DNA of 64,000 nucleotides from NCBI RefSeq assembly GCF_900177815.1, contig NZ_FXAZ01000008.1, positions 1 through 64,000 on the forward strand, read 5' to 3'. Positions 1-9,033 of the stretch are shown here, piece after piece. The notes beneath the pieces are model-generated. The model ran no database searches and was not told the DNA's origin. It saw nothing but the letters and a program-made list of their open reading frames with translations. This DNA is from Paenibacillus aquistagni (GTDB taxonomy: Bacteria; Bacillota; Bacilli; Paenibacillales; Paenibacillaceae). Every line of letters begins with the position of its first letter. The first letter of the stretch is position 1. The position numbers were made by a program, and so were the translations under genes.

Positions 1-1
1 A

Positions 2-82
2 TACACCCATATTTTACCATTTATTGGTCGTGTAAACGGCTTATTTGGCCTGCTCATTTCCTCTACTACGCGCGTTGACTAA
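2..82 (+). CDS. Possible C-terminal end of a membrane protein cut by the window edge
   Basis: The frame is open from base 2 to a TAA at 80-82, giving 26 codons that end ISSTTRVD. The stretch ILPFIGRVNGLFGLLI is hydrophobic and would suit a last membrane segment. The orientation is convergent with the kinase gene ending at 111. A competing reading is a minus-strand gene starting at ATG 57 (MSRPNKPF) and leaving the window, but its GAGG lies only 2 bases from the ATG. The sequence does not settle which is real, and no family can be named. Confidence 0.3.
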   Translation, partial: YTHILPFIGRVNGLFGLLISSTTRVD

Positions 83-110
83 GGATTTCAGACTTTCTTC
101 CTCCTAGCTA

Positions 111-1109
111 CTAATCGAGCATGGTCTGATGCATCGTATTATGAAAAGTGATGTACACAATCGTCCCTTCTCCAACCACAGACTCAATGGCCACCTCATG
201 CTGCATCTTCTCTGCGATGGTTCGGACCAGATAAAGTCCCATGCCCGTCGACTCCTTGTATACCCTTCCGTTCTCACCTGTGAAGAAGGGTTGAAACACA
301 CGCGTGAGGTCGGTCTTCGGTATCCCTGCCCCCTGATCCCGTACTGTAAGGACGATATCGCTCCCCTTCTCATAGGCATTCACTTTAATCTGCGTTCTCG
401 TACCTGCCGAATACTTGATGGCGTTAGACAAGATCTGCTGCAGCATAAATCTCAGCCACTTGGCATCACTTTCAACCTTATACCGCTCATCAATCTCAAT
501 AGCAGGGTACACATAGTTGCGTATAAAGGAGCGTTTATTCTCTTGGATGACCTCATGGACAAGCTTTCGAAGCTCTATTTGCTCCACATGAAAGTCCTGC
601 GCAAAGGTCTCAAGCCTCGCCATATAGAGCACCATATCGAGCCCCTGACGCAAGCGATCTGCTTCTTCCGAGATGCTCTCATTCTCTGGGTCATCCGTAT
701 TCTGCACGATCAGTTCGATAACAGACAGCGGCGTTTTCATCTGATGCACCCAATGATTCATAAAGGTTAGATGTTCCTGCTGCTTGCGCTCCCATACCCG
801 CAGCTTCCCTTGATAGTGCTGAAACTGCACAACAAGCAGACGCTGAAGGGCTGCTGGCACAGCCGCAATCGTCTTCGGCCTTGCTTCAGGCGGGTCAACG
901 GAAGGATTCGACAGACTCTCATAATAGGAGCGAAGCGTAAAGTATCGGTACAGGATAAAGCATAGCAGAAGAAACGCCCCTAGGAAAAACGCATAAAAGG
1001 CCGTCCATCCGTGATCGTATCCATCAAACCAAAAAACCATCAGCACCACGAGCAGCTGGATGATATTAAAAACGATAAGCGAAAGATGATCCTTTATAAA
1101 AAGCCGCAT
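111..1109 (-). CDS. Intramembrane-sensing histidine kinase, BceS/GraS-like
   Basis: Membrane sensor kinase that would phosphorylate the response regulator encoded just upstream. Two membrane helices (about residues 9-30 and 36-56) are separated by only a short loop, which is the hallmark of intramembrane-sensing kinases of the BceS type. The phosphorylated His lies in WVHQMKTPLS (about residue 122). An N-box (QQILSNAIKYS) and G-boxes (DQGAGIP, GMGLYLV) complete the ATPase domain. The chosen ATG at 1109 follows GAAGGGTAGAG and lies two bases after the regulator stop; a GTG at 1130 in the same frame is less likely. BceS kinases usually answer peptide antibiotics through a partner ABC transporter. 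None is visible here, so the signal is unknown. Confidence 0.85.
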   Translation of the reverse strand: MRLFIKDHLSLIVFNIIQLLVVLMVFWFDGYDHGWTAFYAFFLGAFLLLCFILYRYFTLRSYYESLSNPSVDPPEARPKTIAAVPAALQRLLVVQFQHYQGKLRVWERKQQEHLTFMNHWVHQMKTPLSVIELIVQNTDDPENESISEEADRLRQGLDMVLYMARLETFAQDFHVEQIELRKLVHEVIQENKRSFIRNYVYPAIEIDERYKVESDAKWLRFMLQQILSNAIKYSAGTRTQIKVNAYEKGSDIVLTVRDQGAGIPKTDLTRVFQPFFTGENGRVYKESTGMGLYLVRTIAEKMQHEVAIESVVGEGTIVYITFHNTMHQTMLD

Positions 1110-1111
1110 CT

Positions 1112-1807
1112 CTACCCTTCTTCCCGCCACGTGATATTCAAGCGGTAGCCTACCCCGCGAACCGTCTCCACTGCATCATCAATCCCAATATCCGTCAGCT
1201 TCTTGCGGAGTCGCGTTATATTTACGCTCAGTGTATTATCATCTACATAGTGATCATCATCCCACAGCTTGCTGAGAATAGCTTCACGGCTTACAATCCG
1301 AGGACTCTTGATCAGCAGCGCTTCCATGAGGAGTGCTTCTTTGCGTGTAAGCACGATCAGCTTGTTCTTCAGCTTCAGTTCCATGCGCTCTGGATAAAGA
1401 GCCAAGCCGAACTGCTCAATCGTTCGTTCCTTCATCGCATAATCCCCGTACACTCTTCGAATCTGGCTTCTAATCTTCGCCATGACCACCTCGAAGGGGA
1501 ACGGCTTCGTAATATAATCATCCGCCCCATTCTCAAGTGCCATAACCTGATCCATCTCCCCATTTCTTGCCGAAATAAATATAATGGGACAGGTCGATAC
1601 CGTGCGGATCTGCCTGCACCAATAATAGCCATCATAGCTCGGCAAATTCACATCCATAAGCACAACTTGCGGCTGTATCTCCTGGAATTGATCCAGAACA
1701 TGGCTAAAATCTTCTATAATAACTCCTTCGTCCCCGTATTTCTCAATATGGGATTGAAGCAGCTGTGCAATCTTGGGATCGTCTTCGACAATCATAATCG
1801 TATTCAT
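1112..1807 (-). CDS. Response regulator, OmpR/BceR-like
   Basis: DNA-binding response regulator with a receiver domain (acidic pair in IVEDD, phospho-acceptor Asp in VLMDVNLP near residue 52, Lys in TKPF) and a C-terminal winged helix (NTLSVNITRLRKKL, VRGVGYRL). Three ATG codons (1813, 1810, 1807) stand in frame. The one at 1807 has AGAGGAGG at the best distance (about 7 bases), so it was taken. The gene leads into the kinase gene 2 bases downstream, so they form one operon. Related BceR regulators control a cell-envelope stress ABC transporter, but no such transporter gene lies on the visible side. Confidence 0.88.
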   Translation of the reverse strand: MNTIMIVEDDPKIAQLLQSHIEKYGDEGVIIEDFSHVLDQFQEIQPQVVLMDVNLPSYDGYYWCRQIRTVSTCPIIFISARNGEMDQVMALENGADDYITKPFPFEVVMAKIRSQIRRVYGDYAMKERTIEQFGLALYPERMELKLKNKLIVLTRKEALLMEALLIKSPRIVSREAILSKLWDDDHYVDDNTLSVNITRLRKKLTDIGIDDAVETVRGVGYRLNITWREEG

Positions 1808-2010
1808 CATCATTCCTCCTCTTACCACTATCCCCTAGCTGCAAATGCATCTATCCCTAAGTTATAGACGACCGTCCTCGTCCCTACCCCTTCCGCAAGC
1901 TTATCATCCTTTCTATATTAACAATGAAGCTTGCCCATTGAGCATACCACCTGCTACATTTAGGAAAAGTAGGACACCATCCCTATTTATTCGACAAAGG
2001 AGGAGCAAAG

Positions 2011-2751
2011 ATGTCATGGCTTGATGCCAACTCGCCAACTGGCTTTGTTCATTATGGAGCATCCCATCTGGTTGCGCTCGCCCTTGCGGCAGTGCTCATC
2101 ATCGGCTTATATCTAAGCCGCCATGCGTTCACCCATGGAAGAGCGCAATCGATTCTTCGATACAGCATCTTAAGCATCCTGGTGCTATGCGAGGCTACCC
2201 TAAATATCTGGTATGTATCAGAAGGCGTATACGACGTGAAGGACACGCTGCCGCTGGAGCTGTGTACGCTGTCGCTCTACCTAAGTGTCCTGATGCTGCT
2301 GCTTCGCAGCCATTGGCTTGCGCACCTCGTATACTTTACGGGAATCGCCGGAGCGCTGATGGCTTTATTGACCCCAGCGCTCTTCTATGACTTTCCCCAC
2401 TACCGCTTCATCGAGTTCTTTGCTGCGCATATCGCCATTATCCTTGCTGCGCTGTATATGGTTTGGGTGGAAGAATATCGGCCAACATTGAAATCTATCG
2501 GCATTTCGATGTTGTATCTCAATGTCCTGCTTGTTGTCATAGGGTCAGTCAATGCCATACTGGGCAGCAATTACATGTTCATATCCGGCAAGCCCGACAC
2601 GACTTCCCTGCTTGATGTATTGGGACCGTACCCTTGGTATCTGCTGTCTTTAGAAGGCATCGCGTTGATCCTGTTTCTTCTCTTGCAGCTTCCGTTTGTG
2701 CTTGCAGGCCGATCCAAAAGAAACAAGCAGACGCTTCACCTGCCACAATAG
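2011..2751 (+). CDS. TIGR02206/YwaF family integral membrane protein
   Basis: A 246-residue polytopic membrane protein with about seven hydrophobic segments spread over its length. The pattern, including the segment around LPLELCTLSLYLSVLML and the conserved FIEFFAAH stretch, matches the TIGR02206 (YwaF) family, which has no proven biochemical role. AAGGAGGAG ends about 4 bases before the ATG at 2011, which supports the start. It is divergent from the two-component pair and convergent with the AEC transporter, with 52 bases between the two stops. Function remains unknown. Confidence 0.75.
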   Translation: MSWLDANSPTGFVHYGASHLVALALAAVLIIGLYLSRHAFTHGRAQSILRYSILSILVLCEATLNIWYVSEGVYDVKDTLPLELCTLSLYLSVLMLLLRSHWLAHLVYFTGIAGALMALLTPALFYDFPHYRFIEFFAAHIAIILAALYMVWVEEYRPTLKSIGISMLYLNVLLVVIGSVNAILGSNYMFISGKPDTTSLLDVLGPYPWYLLSLEGIALILFLLLQLPFVLAGRSKRNKQTLHLPQ

Positions 2752-2803
2752 ACAACCATTTAATAAGCTTCACTTCCGTGCGGCATGAGAAGAGGCATTG
2801 CTT

Positions 2804-3727
2804 CTACTGTACAAAATAGATCACAGCCGAGACCGTCAGCATGCTGAGCATCGTAGACACGAGCACCGTCTGGGAAGAGAATTCCTTCTCATTATCGAAT
2901 TCTACCGCCAGCAGCACGCTGCTCAGCGAAGTCGGGACGGCAGAGGACACAATCAATGCTGCCGCCATCATCTTGTCCAAGCCCAGCATATAGACAACAG
3001 CAAAGGCAAGGACCGGGCCTGCTACCAAGCGAAGGACACCCGATAAGCTGACATCGAACACCTGTTGTCGATTCATCTTCCACGACATGCTGCCAAGCTG
3101 CACGCCCAGAGTGAACAGAGCCATGCCAAAGAACGCATCGGCTATATAGCCGATTGGAATCTCCAAAAACAAAGGAATTGGAATGGCAAAGCCGCGCATG
3201 ATGAAGGCGAGCGGAATCACATAGATGGTAGGCATGCTCAGAATGGTCATCAGCACCTGACGGAGATTGGCCTTATGCGCATTTACACTATAAATTCCAT
3301 ATGTATTCGGGATTAGGGACTGCATCATCATGATCAGAACCTGAATGGAGAGAGTATAGGTGTTGCCTGCAAAGGCGAGTTGATTAATCGGGATCCCATA
3401 GTTGGCGCTGTTGTAGAACAAGACGCTATTTCGCATGGCCGCTCTCATGCCGCCTTGATAGCCTCGTAGTCGTACGACAATCTCAAGCACACCGTACTGA
3501 AGCAGCATAAAGAGAGTGAAGAACAGCAGCACCTGACCGATAACCTGAAGCGATAGATCGGTAGTATACAGCAGCTCGAACATAATGCACGGAGAAAAAA
3601 GATAGAAATTAAGCTTCGACAGCGTCCTGATGTCGAGAGCGAAAATCCGCTGCAGCACGATCCCAATCGAGATCACAATCGAAATAGGAATGACGTTGTT
3701 AAATAGAATATGAAGAAAGATAGACAT
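2804..3727 (-). CDS. AEC family transporter (auxin efflux carrier-like)
   Basis: A 307-residue membrane protein with about ten hydrophobic helices, two five-helix halves and a polar middle. The segments FNSANYGIPINQLAF-like (residues about 103-118, with N and G/P in a broken helix) and the C-terminal SSAVPTSLSSVLLAVEF are typical of the auxin efflux carrier (AEC) family, whose bacterial members move malonate, malate or other organic anions. AGGTGA sits 4 bases before the ATG. It stands alone, convergent with the YwaF-type gene and divergent from the MFS gene. The substrate cannot be read from the sequence. Confidence 0.8.
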   Translation of the reverse strand: MSIFLHILFNNVIPISIVISIGIVLQRIFALDIRTLSKLNFYLFSPCIMFELLYTTDLSLQVIGQVLLFFTLFMLLQYGVLEIVVRLRGYQGGMRAAMRNSVLFYNSANYGIPINQLAFAGNTYTLSIQVLIMMMQSLIPNTYGIYSVNAHKANLRQVLMTILSMPTIYVIPLAFIMRGFAIPIPLFLEIPIGYIADAFFGMALFTLGVQLGSMSWKMNRQQVFDVSLSGVLRLVAGPVLAFAVVYMLGLDKMMAAALIVSSAVPTSLSSVLLAVEFDNEKEFSSQTVLVSTMLSMLTVSAVIYFVQ

Positions 3728-3937
3728 GTGTTCACCTAGTCATCATTATTTTCTACTATATATATCACATTTGACAGAGTCAGGATACCGTTTCATTGAC
3801 AATGAAGGACATTTCTTCCTGCCAGGCGTCCAATTATTGTTTGCTATTCTTCCGTAGCTTTTCTTACTTTTTTAAAGTAGAATAGAGAAACTGAACCATA
3901 GGAAAGACATCATTCTTAAGAACAGGTAGGTAGATTC

Positions 3938-5152
3938 ATGCAAGCAAGATTCAACAACAATATGCCGCTATACATTTTAATGCTAAACATGTTTATTGCA
4001 CTAATGGGGATCGGCATTATTATTCCAATCCTGCCCGAATATTTGAAGTACTTTGACGTTGGGGGGTCAACAGCAGGTTATCTTGTTGCCACCTTCGGCG
4101 TTGCGCAATTCCTGCTCTCTCCTATAGGCGGAAGATGGTCTGACCGCTATGGACGCAAGATCATGATCGTCGTTGGCCTTATCCTCACGGGAATGTCCCA
4201 TCTCTTCTCCGCACTAACGGAGACCGTATGGCTCTTATATGTTGCTCGTCTATTCGGCGGTGTCGGAACAGGACTGATGATCCCATCCATCATGGCTTAT
4301 GTCGCAGACATCACAACAGTAGAGACACGCGCCAAAGGCATGGGCTTATTAAGTGCCGCCATGAACCTTGGGATTGCGATTGGACCTGGCATTGGCGGCA
4401 TGCTTGCCTCCTATGGCATCCGAGCACCGTTCTTTGTCGCATTTGGACTTGGAATGATTGGGATGCTGCTCTCCTTATTCATCCTGCCTGAGACCTTAAC
4501 AGCAGAGAAGAAAGCAGAGATGGGCGCTGTGCAGGCGCCCAAGGTATCCATGCTGATGCAGCTCCGCCAATCCGTGTCAGCTCCGTACTTCGTGCTGCTG
4601 ATTCTTATCTTCATCATGTCCTTCGGGCTGATGAACTACGAGACGGTATTCCCGCTGTTTGCCGCTGATCGCTACGGATTTACAGCCAAGGAAATCTCCG
4701 TACTCATTACGGCAGGCGCATTGATCGGCGTCTTCACACAAGCGTGGCTGATTGAGCGATTGGTCGGACGCTTCGGAGAACAGAAGGTCATTCGCTATAC
4801 GATGATTGGCGCAGCGTTATCGATGATCATGCTGCTATTGTCCGGGCAATTCTGGTACGTCCTTGCCATGAGCATCTGCTTCTTCACCTTCGTGTCGCTG
4901 ATGCGGCCAGCGATGAATACGCTCTTGTCCAAGATGGCAAGCGCGAACGAGCAAGGCTTCGTAGCTGGACTGAATAATACGTACAACAGCCTCGGCAGCA
5001 TCTTTGGCCCGATCTTTGCCGGAGTGCTCTTCGATGTTCATTTGAATCTTCCATATACATTTGGCGCAGCCGTGCTCATGGTCGGTATGGTCATCTCGAT
5101 TGTCTGGGCCAAGCGTCAGGCTGATGTTCAGCCAGGCACACCTATGAACTAG
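3938..5152 (+). CDS. MFS drug/proton antiporter, NorA/Bmr/TetA-like
   Basis: A 404-residue major facilitator with twelve predicted helices. The loop 2-3 signature is GRWSDRYGRKIM (motif A), and the antiporter signature in helix 5 is NLGIAIGPGIGGML (motif C), which marks drug:H+ antiporters of 12 helices. RLFGGVGTGLMIPS precedes it. A GGTAGG ribosome site lies 7-8 bases before the ATG at 3938. It is monocistronic, and its end faces the solute-binding protein gene across about 180 bases holding one hairpin. It probably exports lipophilic drugs or metabolites; the substrate is not predictable. Confidence 0.83.
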   Translation: MQARFNNNMPLYILMLNMFIALMGIGIIIPILPEYLKYFDVGGSTAGYLVATFGVAQFLLSPIGGRWSDRYGRKIMIVVGLILTGMSHLFSALTETVWLLYVARLFGGVGTGLMIPSIMAYVADITTVETRAKGMGLLSAAMNLGIAIGPGIGGMLASYGIRAPFFVAFGLGMIGMLLSLFILPETLTAEKKAEMGAVQAPKVSMLMQLRQSVSAPYFVLLILIFIMSFGLMNYETVFPLFAADRYGFTAKEISVLITAGALIGVFTQAWLIERLVGRFGEQKVIRYTMIGAALSMIMLLLSGQFWYVLAMSICFFTFVSLMRPAMNTLLSKMASANEQGFVAGLNNTYNSLGSIFGPIFAGVLFDVHLNLPYTFGAAVLMVGMVISIVWAKRQADVQPGTPMN

Positions 5153-5289
5153 ACGCATAGTACGCACACATAGGTGGTCATCTAGAGCGGAAGAAGCTCA
5201 GCATTCGCCCCTATCATTCGATTAAGGGCATACAGAACGGAGCACAGCATAGAAGGATCGATCAACCGCAGGCGCTAACGATCAAATAG

Positions 5290-5326
5290 AACAGACCAAG
5301 CAGGAGTTCATCCCGCTTGGTCTGTT
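5290..5326 (-). terminator. Hairpin at the end of the lpl-like operon
   Basis: A perfect 12-base inverted repeat, AACAGACCAAGC and GCTTGGTCTGTT with a 13-base loop, lies just past the stop of the minus-strand solute-binding protein gene. The minus strand continues TCTATTTG, a weak T tract. It also sits about 140 bases after the plus-strand MFS gene and may serve both. Confidence 0.65.
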
Positions 5327-5332
5327 GGCGTA

Positions 5333-7012
5333 TTATTGGCGCTGATCGAACGCCTCCTGATGTATCTGCAGCAGTCGAGCAAGATTCATTCCCTCTAGCG
5401 TCTGCAAGTAGTTGTCCCAATCCGAATCCACGTCGGATTCCCCAGTCACGAAGCTAGCCGTCATTTGATCCACATAGTCATTGATCGTCTTCATGAGATC
5501 GGCAAGCTCTGATGCCTGCTCCTCCGTGAAGAACAAAGACGGCAGGAACGTAACATCCGTCGGCTTATGCGGCTCATAATTCTGCTTGGTGGCTTGATAG
5601 AGCAGCACTTCCAGATTCGGCTCGTTCTCATTCGTTACGGCTTGGCTTAGACGAAGCTCATTGGAGCGGTAGGTCGGACCTGTCTGCTCCCAGTGCACAT
5701 TTTGAATTTGGCCATACTCAACCAGCTTCGCCCACTTCGCTGGCTCGCCGTTTATGCCAATCTCACCATCTGTGGCTTGACGCCATTCCTGATCTGGCCG
5801 TCCAATCGTGGTGCGCAGAGACGTCTCCTCATCATAGAAGCCATCAATCCAGCGGAATGCAAGCTCCGGATGCTTCGCGTTCTTCGTAATGACGACCTTG
5901 CCGATCGAGAAGCCGTAAGGGTCGTATGCCGCATATTGCGTGCCATCTGGCCCTTGCAGAGCGGGAACAGAGACATAATCAAGCCAGCGGCCGCTCTCTC
6001 CCCCAATCTGGGTGAATACTCCGGTATGACCGCCGACGGCTGCTCCGAGAATCGGGGTATCGGAACCTTCACCAAGCTTCAGCAATTGATCGCTGTCCTG
6101 TGTAAATATCTGCGGGTCAATCAGCCCTTCACTATACAGCTTCTGCATATATCGGAGTCCTTCTTTCCAGCCAGGCTGGTTGTAGGCAACCTCTACCTTG
6201 CCATCTCTCGTATACATATGATTGCGCGAGGTGCTGAATACAGGATTATACGTAAACGCATTCATCAGAAAGGCATCGATGGAAGACAGCCAGCCGCTGC
6301 CTTGAGGCGCGCCAGACAATGGGATTTCATCAGCCTTGCCGTTGCCATTCGGGTCCTTCTCTTTAAAGGCCTTCAGCACTTGATACAGCTCTTCTGTCGT
6401 CGTCGGCATCTTGAGACCAAGCGCATCAAGCCAATCCTGATTGATCCACAGCTTCTGCGCCATCGAGCAGTGATAGCATTCATTCACTTCTGGCAGCGCA
6501 TAGATATTGCCGTCTGGTGCGCTGATGCTGGCTTTCAAATAATCGCGCTCTTCCAGCACTTTCTTAAAATTAACGCTGTACTCATCTATATAATCATTGA
6601 GCGGCAAGAACACGCCTTGCTTGCCATAGATCATCTGCTGCGCAGCCGATACGCCCATGCCCATGATGATATCAGGATAATCGCCTGAGGCGAGCATCAG
6701 GTTCAGCTTCTCCGAAGCGCTTTGCTGCGGCACGATGATCCACTCTATATGAACATTGGTTTTCTCTTCATACCACTTGGTAAATTCATTCGTCTCAAAA
6801 TTCTCTACCAAAGAGTTGGACGGAATCATCACCTTCAGTGTTGCTTTTTCTGTGACTAATGGAAACGTTCCTTTCTCAGACAAGGCCAACGCATCTGAAG
6901 TGGATGAATTCCCCTTTTCCTTGCCTTCTGTGCCGCTTGAGCAAGCCGATACCACAAGCATCATTGCCAATAACAGCATAAGTACACGTGAACGAATCCC
7001 CTGACTTTTCAT
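5333..7012 (-). CDS. ABC importer solute-binding lipoprotein, LplA/YtcQ type
   Basis: Extracellular substrate-binding lipoprotein of a carbohydrate ABC importer. The signal peptide (KSQGIRSRV then a hydrophobic core) ends in the lipobox VSAC near residue 24, followed by a Ser/Gly/Glu/Lys-rich linker. At 559 residues it matches the large LplA/YtcQ class common in Paenibacillus, with recognisable segments such as LPLNDYID, YALPEVNECY and NQDWLDALGLKMPTT. It is the last gene of a minus-strand run regulator-permease-permease-binding protein, 76 bases after the second permease, and a hairpin follows. The usual ligands of this class are oligosaccharides or alduronates; the exact one cannot be told. 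Confidence 0.85.
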   Translation of the reverse strand: MKSQGIRSRVLMLLLAMMLVVSACSSGTEGKEKGNSSTSDALALSEKGTFPLVTEKATLKVMIPSNSLVENFETNEFTKWYEEKTNVHIEWIIVPQQSASEKLNLMLASGDYPDIIMGMGVSAAQQMIYGKQGVFLPLNDYIDEYSVNFKKVLEERDYLKASISAPDGNIYALPEVNECYHCSMAQKLWINQDWLDALGLKMPTTTEELYQVLKAFKEKDPNGNGKADEIPLSGAPQGSGWLSSIDAFLMNAFTYNPVFSTSRNHMYTRDGKVEVAYNQPGWKEGLRYMQKLYSEGLIDPQIFTQDSDQLLKLGEGSDTPILGAAVGGHTGVFTQIGGESGRWLDYVSVPALQGPDGTQYAAYDPYGFSIGKVVITKNAKHPELAFRWIDGFYDEETSLRTTIGRPDQEWRQATDGEIGINGEPAKWAKLVEYGQIQNVHWEQTGPTYRSNELRLSQAVTNENEPNLEVLLYQATKQNYEPHKPTDVTFLPSLFFTEEQASELADLMKTINDYVDQMTASFVTGESDVDSDWDNYLQTLEGMNLARLLQIHQEAFDQRQ

Positions 7013-7088
7013 CCTTTCATTCCCCCTTCGTCGCTTTCACAATCCAACCCGCATATTGATGCTTAAACAACAAGCTCCTTGCACAGGT

Positions 7089-7976
7089 TCATCCTTTAAT
7101 GGAACCGATCATGATGCCTTTCACAAAAAATTTCTGAACGAATGGATAGACCGCAAGCAGTGGTACCGAAGAAATCACAATTAACGAGTACTTCAACAGC
7201 TCCCTCAGGCCTTGCCTTGCAGCAGCTGTGCTTACATCTCCAAGCGTCTCTTGCGACACCTGATTCTGAATCAAAATATCGCGCAGCACGAGTTGAAGCG
7301 GGAAGCGCACTTCACTTTTTAGGAAAATAAGAGCATTAAAGTATTGATTCCATTGGTCAACCCCGTAGAACAAGGTCATGACTGCGATGATGGGACCTGA
7401 CAACGGCAGGACAATGCGAAGCAGATACGTAAAGTCATTGCAGCCGTCTATCTGCGCCGACTCCAACAATTCCTCAGGGATGCTTGTGCGGAAGTAGGTC
7501 ACCATAATCATCACATTCCACACCGACAGCGCAGATGGAATAACCATCGCCCAGAGCGTATCAAGCATGCCAAGCCCACGAACGAGAAGATACATCGGAA
7601 TCAACCCGCCATTGAACATCATCGTGAATACAAATAATAAGGTAAAGCCCTTGCGCCCCTTGAAATCCTTGCGAGACAACGGATAAGCAGCCAGAACCGT
7701 AATCACGAGACTGATCACTGTACCAAGCAGCGTATACGTAATGGTGTTCATGAAGCTGGTCCAGATTAAGCGGTGGCGAAACACCGCTGCATAGCCTTCA
7801 AAGGAAATATCAACTGGCCACAGCCACACTCTCCCTCCAATCACTGCTGCAGGCGAGCTAAATGAAGCGCTTACAACATAGATTAAAGGGTATAATACGG
7901 TAATTAAAAACAAGCCCAATATCAGCAAATTGAACATATCAAATACCCGATCGCCCCTTGATGACAACTGGTCCAT
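7089..7976 (-). CDS. Carbohydrate ABC transporter permease, LplC/YtcP type
   Basis: Inner-membrane permease with six helices. The EAA loop that contacts the ATPase is seen around EELLESAQIDGCNDFTYLLR, and the family-typical C-terminus ends FFVKGIMIGSIKG. The ATG at 7976 was chosen because AGAGGAGGGG lies 4 bases upstream; an ATG at 8000 has no such site. It follows the partner permease by about 50 bases. In LplABC systems the two permeases pair and rely on a shared MsmX-like ATPase encoded elsewhere, which fits the absence of an ATPase gene here. Confidence 0.87.
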   Translation of the reverse strand: MDQLSSRGDRVFDMFNLLILGLFLITVLYPLIYVVSASFSSPAAVIGGRVWLWPVDISFEGYAAVFRHRLIWTSFMNTITYTLLGTVISLVITVLAAYPLSRKDFKGRKGFTLLFVFTMMFNGGLIPMYLLVRGLGMLDTLWAMVIPSALSVWNVMIMVTYFRTSIPEELLESAQIDGCNDFTYLLRIVLPLSGPIIAVMTLFYGVDQWNQYFNALIFLKSEVRFPLQLVLRDILIQNQVSQETLGDVSTAAARQGLRELLKYSLIVISSVPLLAVYPFVQKFFVKGIMIGSIKG

Positions 7977-8027
7977 ATTTCCCCTCCTCTCTACTTTCAT
8001 GCTCTTTGTTCAGCTTGATGCTGTCGA

Positions 8028-8927
8028 TTACCATAGGCTTTCTTGTCCGATCTTGCTTGCCGTACGGTTAACCGTCCAAAGCAGCATAAGCGAGATGATG
8101 GATTTGAACAGACCGATTGCAGTCGCATAAGAGAAGCTCATCGCTTGCGACAATAAGCCAATCTTGTATACGTACGTATCAATCACTTCAGAGGTCGATA
8201 GATTGAGTGGATTCTGCATGAGATAGATCTTCTCAAAGCCTGTGTCCAGAAGCTGGCCTGTATTCAATATGAGCAGGATTGTCGCAATAGGCAGCACGGC
8301 CGGCAGATCAATATGCCAGATACGCTTCAGCCTTCCTGCTCCGTCGATAACAGCCGCTTCATGCAAGGACGGATCGACCGTCGATAATGCGGCAATGTAA
8401 ATAATGCAGGAGAAGCCGACATGCTGCCAAATGCCTGACCATACATAAATAGAGGTGAAATAGCGCTGTTCCCCCATAAAGTGGATCGGATCGATCCCGA
8501 CGAGACCAAGAAACTGATTAATCATGCCTGCTCTAGGGTCCATAAACTGCAGCAGCAAGCCTACAATGACGACGGTAGATATAAAGTGCGGGGCATAGCT
8601 GACCATCTGCACGGTGTTCTTGAACCAGCGCTGACGCACCGCATTCAGGCTGAGTGCCAGCAATAGCGGGAGCGGTGTACTGACCACTAAAGAGTAGACA
8701 CTGATGATCAAGGTGTTATTCATAATGGTCCAAAAATCATGAAAGTTGAAGAAGCGGATAAAATGCTTCAGCCCTACCCAGTCGCTGCCCCATATCCCTT
8801 TCACGACCGAGTAATCCTTGAAAGCAATCTGCGCACCCACCATCGGGCCATATTTGAACAGCAATATATACAATAGAGGGAGCGCAAATATCACATACAA
8901 TCTCCATGATCGTCTCATATAGCTCAT
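8028..8927 (-). CDS. Carbohydrate ABC transporter permease, LplB type
   Basis: Inner-membrane permease with six helices. Family marks are LLFKYGPMVGAQIAFKDYS near the N-terminus and the EAA loop LHEAAVIDGAGRLKRIW around residue 200. Of several in-frame starts (GTG 8963, ATG 8933, ATG 8927) the last has AGGAGG at 8 bases and was taken. It lies between the AraC/YesN-type regulator gene and the second permease, all on the minus strand, so the regulator probably controls this importer. Confidence 0.87.
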   Translation of the reverse strand: MSYMRRSWRLYVIFALPLLYILLFKYGPMVGAQIAFKDYSVVKGIWGSDWVGLKHFIRFFNFHDFWTIMNNTLIISVYSLVVSTPLPLLLALSLNAVRQRWFKNTVQMVSYAPHFISTVVIVGLLLQFMDPRAGMINQFLGLVGIDPIHFMGEQRYFTSIYVWSGIWQHVGFSCIIYIAALSTVDPSLHEAAVIDGAGRLKRIWHIDLPAVLPIATILLILNTGQLLDTGFEKIYLMQNPLNLSTSEVIDTYVYKIGLLSQAMSFSYATAIGLFKSIISLMLLWTVNRTASKIGQESLW

Positions 8928-9033
8928 CCTCATCACCTCCTGTCCGCTTCGAATATGCTTCACAGCATAAAGCAGACGCTAGGCGATGAAAAGAAGCGAT
9001 GCTTCAGAACTATGCACGGCTATAGAAAAGGGA

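Noticed and set aside
129-770. Long plus-strand open frame opposite the BceS-like kinase gene
   Set aside because: It is the mirror of a gene with all kinase motifs; the protein has no recognisable domain and the frame is kept open only by codon bias.
111-1807. A BceAB-type bacitracin transporter partner for the two-component pair
   Set aside because: No ABC transporter gene is adjacent on the visible side, and the short fragment at the left edge does not resemble BceA or BceB.
5693-6688. 331-codon plus-strand frame opposite the solute-binding protein gene
   Set aside because: Antisense to a clear lipoprotein gene, with composition typical of shadow frames and no ribosome site.
6849-6862. 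CcpA-site-like TGGAAACGTTCC in the solute-binding protein gene
   Set aside because: It lies inside coding sequence and lacks the terminal CA of the consensus.
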